Of a stretch of DNA of 64,000 bases, positions 51,657 to 64,000 are shown one piece after another (position 1 is the stretch's first letter; the number at the start of each line of letters is the position of its first letter). The notes beneath the pieces are model-generated. The model was not told the DNA's origin and ran no database searches. It saw only the letters and a program-made list of their open reading frames with translations. Made by a program: the position numbers and the translations under genes. This DNA is from Pseudomonas nitroreducens TX1 (GTDB lineage: Bacteria; Pseudomonadota; Gammaproteobacteria; Pseudomonadales; Pseudomonadaceae): assembly GCF_000313755.1 (NCBI RefSeq), contig NZ_AMZB01000079.1, positions 1 to 64,000 on the forward strand, read 5' to 3'.

Positions 51657-52322
51657 ATGCAAGAACGGCAATATCTCGACTCCACAGCCGTGGAGCAGAA
51701 AGAGGTCAGCGGCGTCCTGCGCAATACCTACGGCCTGTTGGCCCTGACCCTGGCCTTCAGCGGCCTGGTGGCCTACGCCTCGCAGCAACTGCGCCTGCCC
51801 TACCTGGGCCCCATCGTTACTCTGCTTGGCTTCTACGGCCTGTTCTTCCTCACCGTGAAGCTGCGCAACAGCGGCTGGGGCCTGGTCAGCACCTTCGCCC
51901 TCACCGGCTTCATGGGCTACACCCTCGGCCCGATCCTGAACATGTACCTGGGCATGGCCAATGGTGCGAGCGTGATCTCGTCGGCCTTCTTCATGACCGC
52001 CCTGGTGTTCTTCGGCCTGTCCGCCTACGTACTGACGACCCGCAAGGACATGAGTTTCCTGTCCGGCTTCATCACCGCGGGCTTCTTCGTGCTGCTGGGC
52101 GCCGTGCTGGTTTCGCTGTTCTTCCAGATCAGTGGCCTGCAACTGGCCATCAGCGTCGGCTTCGTGCTGTTCTCCTCGGCGATGATCCTGTTCCAGACCA
52201 GCGCGATCATCCACGGTGGCGAGCGCAACTACATCATGGCCACCATCAGCCTGTACGTGTCGATCTACAACCTGTTCATCAGCCTGTTGCAGATCTTCGG
52301 CATCATGGGCAGCGACGACTGA
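51657..52322 (+). CDS. Bax inhibitor-1 family membrane protein (YccA-like)
   Basis: 221 residues, seven membrane segments (GLLALTLAFSGLVAYASQQL, SVISSAFFMTALVFFGLSAY and others) and the family's C-terminal MGSDD acidic end. E. coli YccA modulates FtsH. AGGAG precedes the ATG; terminator follows. Confidence 0.94.
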   Translation: MQERQYLDSTAVEQKEVSGVLRNTYGLLALTLAFSGLVAYASQQLRLPYLGPIVTLLGFYGLFFLTVKLRNSGWGLVSTFALTGFMGYTLGPILNMYLGMANGASVISSAFFMTALVFFGLSAYVLTTRKDMSFLSGFITAGFFVLLGAVLVSLFFQISGLQLAISVGFVLFSSAMILFQTSAIIHGGERNYIMATISLYVSIYNLFISLLQIFGIMGSDD

Positions 52323-52338
52323 TCGTCACGCCCCAGGA

Positions 52339-52365
52339 AAAAGCCCGTCTCGACGGGCTTTTTTC
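52339..52365 (+). terminator. Terminator after the BI-1 gene
   Basis: AAAAAGCCCGTC / GACGGGCTTTTT with a two-base loop and T tract. Confidence 0.9.
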
Positions 52366-52435
52366 ATTTTCAGCGCGGCAAACATCCGCGTAGCGCCGTA
52401 TCATTCAGCGAAAATTCGCCGATCAGGCCCGCTCC

Positions 52436-52828
52436 ATGAAGTTCGTCATCGCCCTCTTCTCCCCGCCGCACTCGCCGGCAGCCCGACGAGCCCTGCGCTT
52501 TGCCGAGGCCGCATTGGCCGGCGGCCATGAAATTACCCGTCTGTTTTTCTATCAGGACGGCGTGCACAGCGCTTCGGCGAATGCCGTTGCCAGCCAGGAT
52601 GAGCTGGACGTCGCCGCTGCGTGGACACGCTTTGTCGCCGATCACCGGCTGGACGGAGTGGTCTGCATTGCCGCCGCGCTGCGTCGGGGCGTGCTCAATC
52701 CAGAGGAAGCCAGCCGCTATTCCCGTCCTGCTGCAAACCTGCAGGCGCCCTGGGATCTTTCCGGCCTCGGCCAGCTGCATGAAGCCGCGCAACTGGCAGA
52801 CCGTCTGGTCTGCTTTGGAGGCAACTGA
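52436..52828 (+). CDS. tusD: Sulfurtransferase complex subunit TusD
   Basis: 130 residues, DsrE fold (KFVIALFSPPHSPAARRALR, FFYQDGVHSASANA). The sulfur-carrying Cys is in VVCIAAALRRGV. TusBCD passes sulfur to TusE for tRNA 2-thiouridine. First gene of tusDCBE. Confidence 0.95.
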   Translation: MKFVIALFSPPHSPAARRALRFAEAALAGGHEITRLFFYQDGVHSASANAVASQDELDVAAAWTRFVADHRLDGVVCIAAALRRGVLNPEEASRYSRPAANLQAPWDLSGLGQLHEAAQLADRLVCFGGN

Positions 52829-53187
52829 TGGCCAAGTCCCTTTTGATCATCAGCCGCCAAGCGCCCTGGGCCGGCCCCGCCGCCCGCGAGGCGCTGGATA
52901 TTGCCCTGGCCGGCGGCGCCTTCGACCTGCCGATCTCCATGCTCTTCCTCGATGATGGCGTGTTCCAGCTTGCACCCGATCAACGCCCCAGCAGGGTCGA
53001 ACAGAAAGACTTGCAGGCCAACCTGCAAGCCCTGCCACTGTTCGGCGTGGAAGCGCTCTATACCAGCAGCCGCAGCCTTGCCGAACGCGGGCTGGATGAC
53101 GCCAGCCTGACACTGCCGGCCCGAGCGCTGGACGATGTCGCGCTGCGCAATCTGCTGCAGACTCACGAACAGGTGATCACGATCTGA
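52828..53187 (+). CDS. tusC: Sulfurtransferase complex subunit TusC
   Basis: 119 residues, DsrF-type: LLIISRQAPWAGPAAREALD, MLFLDDGVFQL. Shares one base with tusD and with tusB. Confidence 0.94.
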   Translation: MAKSLLIISRQAPWAGPAAREALDIALAGGAFDLPISMLFLDDGVFQLAPDQRPSRVEQKDLQANLQALPLFGVEALYTSSRSLAERGLDDASLTLPARALDDVALRNLLQTHEQVITI

Positions 53188-53489
53188 TGGCCATTCTCCA
53201 CCTGCTCTCGCACTCCCCGTTCAATGACGGCCGGCTCGCCAGCTGCCTGCACCTGCTCGGGCCCGACGATGGCCTGCTGCTGACCGGCGACGCTGTCTAC
53301 GCATTGCGCGACGGCACCGCCCCCTGCCAGGCGCTGGAGCTGATGCCCTCGGCCAATGCGCTCTTCGCCCTGCTGGAAGACCTGCAAGCCCGCGGCATGG
53401 ATGATGTGCCCGCCCGCGTCGTTGCAGTGGACTACCCAGGCTTCGTCGAACTCTGCACGCGCTTCGACAAGGTGAACGCCTGGCTATGA
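53187..53489 (+). CDS. tusB: Sulfurtransferase complex subunit TusB
   Basis: 100 residues, DsrH-type: AILHLLSHSPFNDGRLASCL, DGLLLTGDAVYALRDG and the C-terminal VDYPGFVELCTRFDKVNAWL. Overlaps tusE by four bases. Confidence 0.94.
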   Translation: MAILHLLSHSPFNDGRLASCLHLLGPDDGLLLTGDAVYALRDGTAPCQALELMPSANALFALLEDLQARGMDDVPARVVAVDYPGFVELCTRFDKVNAWL

Positions 53490-53821
53490 GCACCCTACTG
53501 GTCAACGGCCACTCCCTGCCGCTGGATAAGGACGGCTATCTGGTCGATCTCAACGACTGGAGCGATGCCGTTGCCGAAGCGCTGGCGCACAACGAGGGCC
53601 TGCACCTGACTCCGGAGCACTGGGAAATCCTCCTGCTGCTGCGCGAGTTCTACGGCGAGTTCCAGCTGTCGCCGGCCAATCGCCCGCTGATAAAGTACGT
53701 GGCCCAGAAGCTGGGCGCGGAAAAAGGCAGCAGCCTGCACCTCAACCTTCTGTTCAAAGGCACACCGGCCAAGCTTGCCGCCAAGCTAGCCGGCCTGCCG
53801 AAGCCGACCAATTGCCTATGA
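53486..53821 (+). CDS. tusE: Sulfur relay protein TusE (DsrC family)
   Basis: 111 residues: LDKDGYLVDLNDWSDAVAEA, LTPEHWEILLLLREFYGEF and the C-terminal KPTNCL with the penultimate conserved Cys that accepts the persulfide. Confidence 0.96.
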   Translation: MSTLLVNGHSLPLDKDGYLVDLNDWSDAVAEALAHNEGLHLTPEHWEILLLLREFYGEFQLSPANRPLIKYVAQKLGAEKGSSLHLNLLFKGTPAKLAAKLAGLPKPTNCL

Positions 53822-54816
53822 CCGCCTCCCCACTCGTCCTTCAGACACCTGCCGAACATCCCTTCGCCCAGTTCGTCCGCATCCTGGGCAAGGGCAAGCG
53901 CGGCGCCCGTGGCCTGACCCGGGAGGAAGCCCGCGAGGCACTGGGCATGATCCTCGACGAGAAGGTCGAAGAAGCCCAACTCGGCGCCTTCCTGATGCTG
54001 CTGCGGCACAAGGAGGAAAGCGCCGAGGAACTTGCCGGCTTCACCGAAGCCGTGCGCTGCCGCCTAGAGGTACCGAAGATCGCCGTGGACCTCGACTGGC
54101 CCAGCTACGCCGGCAAGAAGCGCCATCTGCCCTGGTATCTGCTGGCCGTCAAATGTCTGGGTGGCAGCGGCACTCGCATCCTCCTGCACGGCGGCGGCGC
54201 GCATACCGCTGGACGGGTTTATACCGAACAGCTTCTGGAGCTGCTCGGCCTGCCACTGTGTCGCAACTGGAACTCGGTCAGCGAATCGCTGGATGCCAAG
54301 GGCATCGCCTTCGCTCCGCTGGTGGATTGGATGCCGCGCCTGCAGCGCATGATCGACCTGCGCAACACCCTGGGCCTGCGCTCCCCCATGCATTCGGCCG
54401 TGCGCTTGCTCAACCCCCTGGGCGCTACCTGCGTCCTGCAGAGCATCTTCCATCCCGGTTATCAGGAAGTGCATCGCGAGGGCAGCCGCCTGCTCGGTGA
54501 CTACGCCATCGTCATCAAGGGCGAAGGCGGCGAGATCGAGATGAACCCCGATGCCACCTCGCACCTTTACGGTTGCCGGGACGGCGAAGCCTGGGACGAA
54601 GAGTGGCCAGCGCTCTCGCCACTGCGCCACGTCAAGCCGGAAACGCTGGACCCGACACACCTGGCCGCCTTCTGGCGCGGCGAAGCCGAAGACGCCTACG
54701 GCGAACTGGCCGTCCGCGCGACCATGGCACTCGCCCTGCGCGCCACGGGATTGAAGCGCGACGAAGCCTTCATCGAAGCCGATCGACGCTGGGCCGCACG
54801 AGACAGATCGATTTAG
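53818..54816 (+). CDS. ybiB: YbiB-type protein (anthranilate phosphoribosyltransferase fold)
   Basis: 332 residues from ATG 53818, overlapping the tusE stop. FVRILGKGKRGARGLTREEA, GFTEAVRCRL, LLHGGGAHTAGRVYTEQLL and LRSPMHSAVRLLNPLGATC follow the TrpD-like fold without the TrpD catalytic set. The E. coli member binds nucleic acid. Confidence 0.92.
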   Translation: MTASPLVLQTPAEHPFAQFVRILGKGKRGARGLTREEAREALGMILDEKVEEAQLGAFLMLLRHKEESAEELAGFTEAVRCRLEVPKIAVDLDWPSYAGKKRHLPWYLLAVKCLGGSGTRILLHGGGAHTAGRVYTEQLLELLGLPLCRNWNSVSESLDAKGIAFAPLVDWMPRLQRMIDLRNTLGLRSPMHSAVRLLNPLGATCVLQSIFHPGYQEVHREGSRLLGDYAIVIKGEGGEIEMNPDATSHLYGCRDGEAWDEEWPALSPLRHVKPETLDPTHLAAFWRGEAEDAYGELAVRATMALALRATGLKRDEAFIEADRRWAARDRSI

Positions 54817-54903
54817 CCGATACTTGGAATCCTGTTTTTGCGCTAAACAATCGAGCTACAGCCTATAGACTGAACCCATCCCCCCAGATTCAGGAGCTAC
54901 GAG

Positions 54904-55905
54904 ATGGGACAGTTGATCGATGGCCGCTGGCATGACCAGTGGTATGACACCAGCAAGGACGGCAGCTTTCAGCGCGAGAATGCGCAGCGCCGCAACTGGG
55001 TAACTGCCGACGGCCAACCCGGCCCGAGCGGCGAAGGCGGCTTCCGCGCCGAGGCCGGCCGTTATCACCTGTATGTCTCCCTGGCCTGTCCCTGGGCCCA
55101 CCGCACACTGATCTATCGCCAGCTCAAGGGCCTTGAGTCAGTGATCGACGTTTCGGTCGTCAGCTGGCTCATGCTGGAAAACGGCTGGACCTTCGACAAG
55201 ACCCTTGGGTCGACGGGCGACAAGCTCGACGGCCTGGACTTTCTCCATCAGCGCTATACCAGGGACGATGCGAACTACACCGGCCGCGTCACCGTGCCGG
55301 TGCTATGGGACAAGCACGAGCAACGCATCGTCAGTAACGAATCAGCGGAGATCATCCGCATGTTCAACGTGGCCTTCGACGGGATAACCGGCAACTCGCT
55401 GGACCTCTACCCGGAGCCTCTGCGCGCGCAGATCGACGAACTGAACGAACGTATCTACCCGGCCGTGAACAACGGCGTGTACCGCGCCGGCTTCGCCACG
55501 ACACAGGACGCCTATGAAGGGGCGTTCCAGACATTGTTCAACGAACTGGACTGGCTGGAAGAGCGCCTGGGCCAGCAGCGCTACCTGGCGGGCGAATACC
55601 TGACCGAAGCCGATGTGCGCCTGTTCACCACGCTGATTCGCTTCGATGCGGTGTACCACGGCCACTTCAAGTGCAACCTGCGCCGCCTGGCCGACTACCC
55701 GAACCTGTCCGGCTGGCTGCGCGAACTGTATCAACTGGAGGGCGTTGCCGGAACCGTGGACTTCCAGCACATCAAGAACCACTACTACGCCAGCCACCGC
55801 ACCATCAACCCGACGGGTATAGTGCCGCTTGGCCCTCAGCAGGACTTCACCGGTGCGCACGGGCGAGGGCATCTGCCGGGCAGCGGGATTGCGCGCAGGG
55901 GCTGA
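54904..55905 (+). CDS. yqjG: Glutathionyl-hydroquinone reductase (YqjG/EcM4 family)
   Basis: 333 residues. Xi-class glutathione transferase: SLACPWAHRT with the catalytic Cys, then VTVPVLWDKHEQRIVSNESA for glutathione binding and the C-terminal GTVDFQHIKNHYYASHRTIN. Reduces glutathionyl-hydroquinones. Stand-alone gene with an upstream gap of 87 bases. Confidence 0.95.
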   Translation: MGQLIDGRWHDQWYDTSKDGSFQRENAQRRNWVTADGQPGPSGEGGFRAEAGRYHLYVSLACPWAHRTLIYRQLKGLESVIDVSVVSWLMLENGWTFDKTLGSTGDKLDGLDFLHQRYTRDDANYTGRVTVPVLWDKHEQRIVSNESAEIIRMFNVAFDGITGNSLDLYPEPLRAQIDELNERIYPAVNNGVYRAGFATTQDAYEGAFQTLFNELDWLEERLGQQRYLAGEYLTEADVRLFTTLIRFDAVYHGHFKCNLRRLADYPNLSGWLRELYQLEGVAGTVDFQHIKNHYYASHRTINPTGIVPLGPQQDFTGAHGRGHLPGSGIARRG

Positions 55906-55910
55906 CCAAC

Positions 55911-55987
55911 TGTAGGAACGAGCTTGCTCGCGAACCGCTTGAGGCCTTCAACTTGTCCGGGAGTTCGCGAGCAAGCTCGCTCCTACA
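55911..55987. repeat. Paired Pseudomonas REP element
   Basis: TGTAGGAACGAGCTTGCTCG continuing to CGAAC (55911-55935) is inverted, with one change, at 55963-55987. This GTAGGAGCGAGC-TTGCTCGCGAA type repeat is common in Pseudomonas intergenic regions and also forms a hairpin between convergent genes. Confidence 0.93.
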
Positions 55988-55996
55988 AAGAACCGG

Positions 55997-56344
55997 TCAG
56001 ATCGGCTTGTCGATACCGTCGTAGACCTTCTGCAGCGCGTCCAGGCGCTCCTGGTAGCGCCGCTTGAGGCAGGCCTTGTTGGCGCCGCAGGCGCGGCGCT
56101 GCTCCAGCCAGGCGAGCTGGGAGTCGCCCAGGTTGCCACGCATGCCCATGGCAAACAGGCCGCGCAGCAGGCGGTAGGTCGTCGCCACCTGCACGTCCAT
56201 CTCTGAAAGCTGGCGATCCGCACAGATGGCTTTCTCGTCGGCCTGTCTGGCCGTCTTGCAGTCGAAGCTGGCCGCCGAGGCCGGCAAGGCGAAGCAACCC
56301 AGGGCACACGCAGCACCCAGGAGGGTAACGCGCAGGGGTTTCAC
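55997..56344 (-). CDS. Exported DUF1311 (LprI-like) protein
   Basis: 115 residues from GTG 56344, overlapping the cysG stop (GTGA). Signal peptide [17 protein letters not shown]; mature part [20 protein letters not shown] and [19 protein letters not shown] with two paired Cys. LprI relatives inhibit lysozyme. Confidence 0.85.
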   Translation of the reverse strand: MKPLRVTLLGAACALGCFALPASAASFDCKTARQADEKAICADRQLSEMDVQVATTYRLLRGLFAMGMRGNLGDSQLAWLEQRRACGANKACLKRRYQERLDALQKVYDGIDKPI

Positions 56345-57726
56345 TGCTGCCCCTCGAACCACGCCAGCTTCTCACGCAGTTGCACCACTTCCCCGACAAT
56401 CACCAGGGTCGGTGCATGGACTTCGTGCTCTGCCACCAACTCCGACAAATTCGCCAGGGTACCGGTGAACACACGTTGATGCACCGTAGTGCCCTGCTGG
56501 ACGAGCGCGGCAGGCGTGTCGGCAGAACGCCCATGACGCACCAGTTGCTCGCAGATGACCGGCAGGCCGACCAAGCCCATGTAGAACACCAGGGTCTGCC
56601 CAGGCGCCACCAGATCGTTCCACGGCAGGTCAGTGCTGCCGTCCTTCAGGTGTCCAGTCACGAAACGCACGGACTGCGCGTAGTCACGGTGCGTCAACGG
56701 AATTCCGGCGTAGGCCGCGCAACCACTGGCTGCGGTAATACCCGGCACGACCTGAAACGGGATGCCGTTGGCAGCAAGCTCATCGATCTCCTCGCCACCG
56801 CGACCGAAGATGAACGGATCGCCGCCCTTCAGGCGCAGCACGCGCTTGCCCTGCCGGGCCAGTTCGACCAGCTGGCGATTGATCTCGTCCTGCGGTACGG
56901 CGTGATCCGCGCGACGCTTGCCGACATAGAGCCGATCTGCATCACGTCGACATAGCTCGAGGATCGCCGGGGCAACGAGGCGATCGTAAAGCACCACATC
57001 GGCCTGCTGCATCAGGCGCAGGGCGCGGAAGGTCAGCAGATCGGGGTCGCCCGGACCAGCGCCGACCAGATAGACCTCGCCGCGAGACTCGGCCTGCGGC
57101 GATTCCAGTTTGCCCGCCAGCAGACGCTCGGCCTCGCTCGGCTGGCCGGCAAGCATGCGCTCGGCGACCGGGCCCTGAAACACCTCCTCCCAGAACTTGC
57201 GACGTTGCTGCAGGTCCGGCAGGCGCTGCTTCACACGCTCGCGGAAGCGACTGGCGAGGCCGGCGAGTTGGCCGTAGGTTGCGGGAATCCAGGTTTCCAG
57301 CTTGGCGCGCAGCAGTCTTGCCAGCACTGGCGCGTCGCCGCCGCTGGAAACTGCCACCACCAGCGGCGAACGATCGACGATGGCCGGGAAAATCACGCTG
57401 CACAGAGCCGGCGCGTCGACCACATTGACCGGTACGCCGCGCTCGTTGGCGTCCCGGGACACCTGGGCGTTGAGCGGCTCATCATCGGTGGCGGCGATGA
57501 CCAGCACGCAATCCTGCAGGTCGCCCCGGGCGTAGGGACGCAAGAGCAGTTCGCCTGCGCCCTCCTCGATCAGCTCGCGCAGCTCCGAATGCACTTCAGG
57601 CGCCACGACCCGCAGCACCGCGCCGGCATCGCTCAACAGGCGCGCCTTGCGCAGTGCGACATCACCGCCGCCGACCAGTAGCGCGCGACGTCCGCGCAGG
57701 ATGTGGAACAGCGGCAGGAAGTCCAT
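56341..57726 (-). CDS. cysG: Siroheme synthase
   Basis: 461 residues. N-terminal dehydrogenase/ferrochelatase ([20 protein letters not shown]) and C-terminal uroporphyrinogen-III methyltransferase ([37 protein letters not shown]). Makes siroheme for nitrite and sulfite reductases. One base from the serS stop. Confidence 0.98.
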   Translation of the reverse strand: MDFLPLFHILRGRRALLVGGGDVALRKARLLSDAGAVLRVVAPEVHSELRELIEEGAGELLLRPYARGDLQDCVLVIAATDDEPLNAQVSRDANERGVPVNVVDAPALCSVIFPAIVDRSPLVVAVSSGGDAPVLARLLRAKLETWIPATYGQLAGLASRFRERVKQRLPDLQQRRKFWEEVFQGPVAERMLAGQPSEAERLLAGKLESPQAESRGEVYLVGAGPGDPDLLTFRALRLMQQADVVLYDRLVAPAILELCRRDADRLYVGKRRADHAVPQDEINRQLVELARQGKRVLRLKGGDPFIFGRGGEEIDELAANGIPFQVVPGITAASGCAAYAGIPLTHRDYAQSVRFVTGHLKDGSTDLPWNDLVAPGQTLVFYMGLVGLPVICEQLVRHGRSADTPAALVQQGTTVHQRVFTGTLANLSELVAEHEVHAPTLVIVGEVVQLREKLAWFEGQQ

Positions 57727-57727
57727 C

Positions 57728-59023
<1,296 letters not shown>

Positions 59024-59054
59024 CTAGTGTCAGGCGGCGCTAGCGGGCGCCACT

Positions 59055-60380
59055 TCAGGATTTTCTGCGACGGCGGGAACTGGCCTTGTCGAGGCTAGCC
59101 AGGTGGCGCAGCTTTTCGCCGATCTTCAGTTCGAGCCCGCGCGGCACGGGTTGGTAATACTGGCGCGGTTCCATGGACTCGGGGAAGTAGTCTTCTCCGG
59201 CCGCATAGGCATCCGGCTCATCGTGGGCATAACGGTATTCGTCGCCATAGCCCAGGTTCTTCATCAGCTTGGTCGGTGCATTGCGCAGATGCAGCGGCAC
59301 TTCCAGCGACCCGCTCTCTGCCACCTCGCGGCGCGCCGTGTTGTAGGCGTTGTAGACGGCATTGCTCTTCGGCGCGCAGGCCAGGTAAACAATAGCCTGC
59401 GCAATCGCCAGCTCACCTTCCGGGCTGCCGAGGCGCTCCTGCACATCCCAGGCGTGCAGGCACAGGGTCAGGGCGCGGGGATCGGCATTGCCGATGTCCT
59501 CGCTGGCCATGCGCACCACGCGGCGGGCGATATAGAGCGGATCGCAACCGCCATCGAGCATGCGCGCATACCAGTACAGCGCGCCGTCGGGGCTGGAACC
59601 GCGCACCGACTTGTGCAGCGCACTGATCTGGTCATAGAAGGCCTCGCCCCCCTTGTCGAAGCGACGACGCGAATCACCCAGCAGGTTCTGCAGCAGCTCG
59701 GCACTGATCTCGCCGTCGTCCTCGGCGAGGTCGGAGGCGTTCTCCAGCAGGTTGAGCAGGCGCCGGCCATCACCATCGGCGGCGGCCATGAGAATGGCGA
59801 AACTATCATCCGGCAGGCTCAGATTACGCTTGCCCAAGCCCTTTTCTTCGGTCAGCGCACGCTCCACCAACCGGCGCAGGGCCGCCTCGTCCAGGCTTTT
59901 CAGCACATAGACGCGGGCGCGGGAAAGTAGCGCGTTGTTCAGTTCGAACGAGGGGTTCTCGGTGGTCGCGCCGATGAAGATCAGCGTGCCGTCTTCTACA
60001 TAGGGCAGGAAGGCATCCTGCTGGCTCTTGTTGAAGCGATGCACTTCGTCGACGAAGAGAATCGTGCGGCGACCGTACTGCGCGGCGTGCTGCTTGGCCA
60101 CTTCCACCGACTGGCGGATTTCCTTCACGCCCGAGAGCACCGCCGAGATGGTCTCGAAGTGCGCGTCGGTGACCTGGGCCAGCAGCTTCGCCAGGGTCGT
60201 CTTGCCGACCCCGGGCGGCCCCCAGAAGATCATCGAGTGCAGCGCGCCCTGCTCCAACGCCTCACGCAGCGGCTTGCCGCGGGCGAGCAGGTGCTCCTGG
60301 CCGACGTACTCGTCCAGGCTGGTCGCGCGCAGGCGCGCGGCCAGGGGCTGGGAAACGGGGGCGGAGCGGAACAGATCCAA
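59055..60380 (-). CDS. rarA: Replication-associated recombination protein A (MgsA-type AAA+ ATPase)
   Basis: 441 residues. Walker [17 protein letters not shown], Walker [21 protein letters not shown], sensor region [20 protein letters not shown] and the C-terminal tetramerisation domain. Acts at stalled forks with SSB. Confidence 0.97.
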   Translation of the reverse strand: MDLFRSAPVSQPLAARLRATSLDEYVGQEHLLARGKPLREALEQGALHSMIFWGPPGVGKTTLAKLLAQVTDAHFETISAVLSGVKEIRQSVEVAKQHAAQYGRRTILFVDEVHRFNKSQQDAFLPYVEDGTLIFIGATTENPSFELNNALLSRARVYVLKSLDEAALRRLVERALTEEKGLGKRNLSLPDDSFAILMAAADGDGRRLLNLLENASDLAEDDGEISAELLQNLLGDSRRRFDKGGEAFYDQISALHKSVRGSSPDGALYWYARMLDGGCDPLYIARRVVRMASEDIGNADPRALTLCLHAWDVQERLGSPEGELAIAQAIVYLACAPKSNAVYNAYNTARREVAESGSLEVPLHLRNAPTKLMKNLGYGDEYRYAHDEPDAYAAGEDYFPESMEPRQYYQPVPRGLELKIGEKLRHLASLDKASSRRRRKS

Positions 60381-60418
60381 GGTCTTACCTATGACTTAAA
60401 GCTGGCGCGGGGCGCCGA

Positions 60419-61042
60419 TCATTCCTGGATGACGTCGACGCCCTTGGGCACTTCGAAGACGAACTGCTTGGGATCCATCGCCTCGTTCATCTTCACGTCG
60501 AAGAACAGGATGTTGGTGCGCTGGCCGACGCTGTCGATCAGCTGCATGTCATTCACCACACCACTACGGAAGGAAATCCGCAGGCTGTCGAACAGGGTGT
60601 CCTTGGACTTCGGCTTGAGGGTGAAGTCGACCACGTTGCCACCGTCCTTGGCAGTAATGTCGAAACTCTGGCCGATCTTCGACACGTCGCCGGAGAGCAG
60701 CAGCGCCGGGGTCTGGGTCAGGCGCTGGTCGAGCTTCTGGATGGTCACCTGCTCCAGGTCCGGGTCGTACAGCCAGATCTTCTCGCCGTTGGAGATGAGC
60801 AGTTGCTCGTTCGGCGCATCGGTGTGCCAACGGAACAGGCCCGGCCGCTTGAGGCCCAGGGTGCCGGCGGTTTCCTGCAGGCGGGTGCCGCTGCCATCCA
60901 GGGTCAGCTGGGAGAAACGCGCGGTCATGGTCTGGGCTTTGGTGAGCATCCCGCTCAGGCGCTGCGCAGCGGCCTCGTCGGCATGGGCCTGAACGCCGGC
61001 GACAGCCAGCGCAGCAACGAACAACAGGCGGATCAGACGCAT
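60419..61042 (-). CDS. lolA: Outer-membrane lipoprotein carrier LolA
   Basis: 207 residues from ATG 61042 (GAGGA upstream). Signal peptide [19 protein letters not shown]; mature core [20 protein letters not shown]. Carries lipoproteins from LolCDE to LolB. Located 19 bases after ftsK. Confidence 0.95.
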   Translation of the reverse strand: MRLIRLLFVAALAVAGVQAHADEAAAQRLSGMLTKAQTMTARFSQLTLDGSGTRLQETAGTLGLKRPGLFRWHTDAPNEQLLISNGEKIWLYDPDLEQVTIQKLDQRLTQTPALLLSGDVSKIGQSFDITAKDGGNVVDFTLKPKSKDTLFDSLRISFRSGVVNDMQLIDSVGQRTNILFFDVKMNEAMDPKQFVFEVPKGVDVIQE

Positions 61043-61061
61043 CGAAATCCTCGAAGTCGAA

Positions 61062-63473
61062 TCAATCACGGATCGGGGCCGGCGCGATGACTTCGCGCGA
61101 GCCATTGGTATTCATCGCGGTCACCACGCCGGCCATTTCCATCGCCTCGATCATCCGTGCGGCGCGGTTGTAGCCGATCTTCAGCTTGCGCTGCACGGCA
61201 GAGATGGAAGCCCGGCGGCTTTCGGTCACGAAGCGCACGGCCTCGTCGTAGAGCGGATCGTCCTCGCTGCCCTCGCCGCCTTCGCCGCCCCCGCCACCTT
61301 CGAACGAACCGCCACCGCCTTCATCGGCACCGGCGAGGATGTCCTCGATGTAATTCGGCGCGCCACGCAGCTTCCACGCCTCGACGACGCGGTGCACCTC
61401 GTCATCGGAGACGAAGGCGCCATGGACGCGGATCGGCAGGCCGGTGCCCGGCGGCAGGTAGAGCATGTCGCCGTGGCCCAGCAGTTGCTCGGCGCCGCCC
61501 TGGTCCAGGATGGTGCGCGAGTCGATCTTGCTCGAGACCTGGAACGCGATACGGGTCGGGATGTTCGCCTTGATCAGGCCGGTGATCACGTCCACCGACG
61601 GACGCTGGGTCGCCAGGATCAGGTGGATGCCCGCCGCGCGCGCCTTCTGGGCGATACGGGCGATCAGTTCTTCCACCTTCTTGCCGACGATCATCATCAT
61701 GTCGGCGAATTCGTCGACCACCACCACGATGGTCGGCAGGGTCTGCAGCAGCGGCGCCTCGTCCTCCATGCTCTCGCGGCGGTACAGCGGGTCGGTCAGC
61801 GGCGTGCCGGCCTCCTCGGCGTCCTTCACCTTGCGATTGAAGCCCGCGAGGTTACGCACGCCCATGGCCGCCATCAGCTTGTAGCGGCGCTCCATCTCGG
61901 CGACGCTCCAGCGCAGCGCGTTGGCGGCCTCCTTCATGTCGGTGACCACCGGGCAGAGCAGGTGCGGAATGCCTTCGTAGATCGACAGTTCCAGCATCTT
62001 CGGGTCAATCATGATCAAGCGCGCCTCTTCGGGCGTGGACTTGAACAGGATCGACAGCAGCATGGCGTTCACGCCAACCGACTTACCGGAACCGGTGGTA
62101 CCGGCCACCAGCAGGTGCGGCATCTTCGCAAGATCAGTGATGATCGGATTGCCGCCAATGTCGTGACCCAGAGCCAGCGGCACGGTGGACTTGTGCTCGT
62201 CATACTCGGGCGTCATCAGCACTTCGGAGAAGCGCACCATCTGCCGGTCTTCGTTGGGAATCTCGATGCCAACGGTAGTCTTGCCGGGAATGACTTCCAC
62301 CACGCGCACGCTGATCACCGCCAGCGAACGCGCCAGGTCCTTGGCCAGGTTGGAGATGCGGCTGACCTTCACGCCAGCGGCCGGCTGGATTTCGAAACGG
62401 GTGATCACCGGGCCCGGATGCACGGACTCGACTATGACCTCGACACCGAACTCCTTGAGCTTGATCTCCAGCAGGCGCGACATCGCCTCCAGGGATTCCG
62501 GCGAGTAGCTCTGCTTCTTTTCCGACGCCGGGTCGAGGATCGACAGTGGCGGCAGCGTACCTTCCACAGCGGTATCGACGAACAGCGGCGCCTGTTTCTC
62601 CTTCAGCACGCGCTTGCTCGGCTCGACCGGTTTGCTGGGCGGCGGCGGGACATCAATCTTCGGCGCCACACGCTTTTCGCGCTCCTGCACGCTCTTGACC
62701 AGCGCTTCCTCGCGCTCGATCAGGCGTTCCTTGACCTTGGCCTGCTCGCGGCGGTCGGCAACGATGGGCGCGGCCACTTCGGCCACGCGCTCGTCGACCT
62801 CGCGAAGCTGAGCGACCAGCTGCTTGTGCTCGCTACGGGCGCTCCACCAGCGATTGGTGGCGTTGTGGATCAGTTCGAAGAGGTCGAGGGTAATCTTGCC
62901 GGTGACGTCCATCACCTTGAACCAGGACAGATCGGCGAACACCGTCATGCCGAACAGGAACAGCGCCAGGAACAGCAGCGTGCTGCCCTGCACGTTCAGT
63001 GCATTGACGCCCAGCTGCCCCAGGCTCTCGCCCAGCGCGCCGCCAGCCGTAGCCGGCATATGGGCACCGCTGGTATGGAAATGGATGTAGGCCAGCGCGG
63101 AGCCGGACAGCACCAGGAACACCAGGCCGATCAAGCGCCAGGAGAACAGCCAGCCGTTCCATTCCCAAGGCATGTGGCGCTTGCGGAAGACCTGGTAGGT
63201 CTTCACTGCCAGCAGTAGCGGGAACAGGTAGGCAAAATAGCCCAGCACCATGAACAGGATGTCTGCGCTCAGCGCGCCCAGGCGGCCAGCCGCATTCTGC
63301 ACCTGTTCGACGTGACTGGAATGGCTCCAGCCCGGATCGGCGGAATCGTAGGTGAGCAGCGCCATCCACAGGTAAAGACAGAGCGCGCCGAGCGCGATCA
63401 GAGCCCCTTCCTTCAGACGGTAATGCAGTTGCTGGCGCCAGGCGGCGGCGTGGCTTGCTGTGGTGTCCTTCAA
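61062..63473 (-). CDS. ftsK: DNA translocase FtsK
   Basis: 803 residues with TTG start at 63473 (AGGA upstream). Four membrane segments in the first 190 residues, a linker, then the motor with Walker [21 protein letters not shown], Walker [18 protein letters not shown] and a C-terminal gamma winged helix ([20 protein letters not shown]). Coordinates division and dimer resolution. Confidence 0.97.
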   Translation of the reverse strand: MKDTTASHAAAWRQQLHYRLKEGALIALGALCLYLWMALLTYDSADPGWSHSSHVEQVQNAAGRLGALSADILFMVLGYFAYLFPLLLAVKTYQVFRKRHMPWEWNGWLFSWRLIGLVFLVLSGSALAYIHFHTSGAHMPATAGGALGESLGQLGVNALNVQGSTLLFLALFLFGMTVFADLSWFKVMDVTGKITLDLFELIHNATNRWWSARSEHKQLVAQLREVDERVAEVAAPIVADRREQAKVKERLIEREEALVKSVQEREKRVAPKIDVPPPPSKPVEPSKRVLKEKQAPLFVDTAVEGTLPPLSILDPASEKKQSYSPESLEAMSRLLEIKLKEFGVEVIVESVHPGPVITRFEIQPAAGVKVSRISNLAKDLARSLAVISVRVVEVIPGKTTVGIEIPNEDRQMVRFSEVLMTPEYDEHKSTVPLALGHDIGGNPIITDLAKMPHLLVAGTTGSGKSVGVNAMLLSILFKSTPEEARLIMIDPKMLELSIYEGIPHLLCPVVTDMKEAANALRWSVAEMERRYKLMAAMGVRNLAGFNRKVKDAEEAGTPLTDPLYRRESMEDEAPLLQTLPTIVVVVDEFADMMMIVGKKVEELIARIAQKARAAGIHLILATQRPSVDVITGLIKANIPTRIAFQVSSKIDSRTILDQGGAEQLLGHGDMLYLPPGTGLPIRVHGAFVSDDEVHRVVEAWKLRGAPNYIEDILAGADEGGGGSFEGGGGGEGGEGSEDDPLYDEAVRFVTESRRASISAVQRKLKIGYNRAARMIEAMEMAGVVTAMNTNGSREVIAPAPIRD

Positions 63474-63616
63474 AACGCTTCTATTCCTGCGCTATACGCG
63501 CGTCCGAGAGTCGTTGGACCGCGAAATGGGCCCATTGTACGGCTTTGGCCGGCCGATGCCAGCGACCCCAGGTGTGCCCGACTGCGCTTTTGCCGGCTTT
63601 CCGGGGTTCGGTGTAG

Positions 63617-64000
<384 letters not shown>

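Overview
The window is high-GC DNA from a gammaproteobacterium, almost certainly a Pseudomonas of the P. aeruginosa / P. nitroreducens / P. citronellolis kind. The right third (about 47.4-64 kb) is ordinary Pseudomonas chromosome: tRNA-Cys, tRNA-Gly, pgsA, uvrC, gacA, tRNA-Ser, a BI-1 membrane protein, tusDCBE, ybiB, yqjG, cysG, serS, rarA, lolA, ftsK and the start of trxB. A paired Pseudomonas REP element lies between yqjG and a DUF1311 gene.

About 8.3-47.4 kb is a complete-looking prophage beside tRNA-Cys. Its integrase (46224-47297) lies next to the 3' end of that tRNA. An early operon (41250-47297, + strand) runs to the integrase from a strong promoter overlapped by a perfect inverted repeat; it encodes KilAC-like and PrtN-like regulators and a frameshifted cytosine methyltransferase. 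A divergent cI/cro pair, a CII-like regulator, a TraR/DksA zinc finger and a primase-helicase follow. Next come a candidate iteron origin, a small HTH regulator with a promoter and terminator arranged like lambda Q-pR'-tR', two holin-like genes and a candidate cos region. Lambda-type head genes (Nu1/A/W/B/C/D/E/FII/Z/U order) lead into a P2-type contractile tail (V W J I, fibres, then FI FII E T U X D), so the virion should be a chimeric myovirus. The endolysin sits at the far end of the tail operon.

Accessory genes are scattered through the late region: a higBA toxin-antitoxin pair on the opposite strand inside the tail operon, an exported protein with its own terminator, a CsrA/RsmA-family protein, a Cys-rich protein on the opposite strand, and a 26-residue hydrophobic peptide unit.

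The left 8 kb is also accessory. It holds two proteins with PD-(D/E)XK nuclease-like signatures, an unknown protein between them, and an anchored coiled-coil/TPR protein with a C9 tract. It ends with an SOS module in which umuDC and an SRAP (YedK/HMCES) gene diverge from one near-consensus LexA box. No second att copy is visible, so the left prophage boundary is unresolved and this block may lie inside or outside the element.

All functional calls come from reading motifs, gene order and sequence signals; no database search was run.
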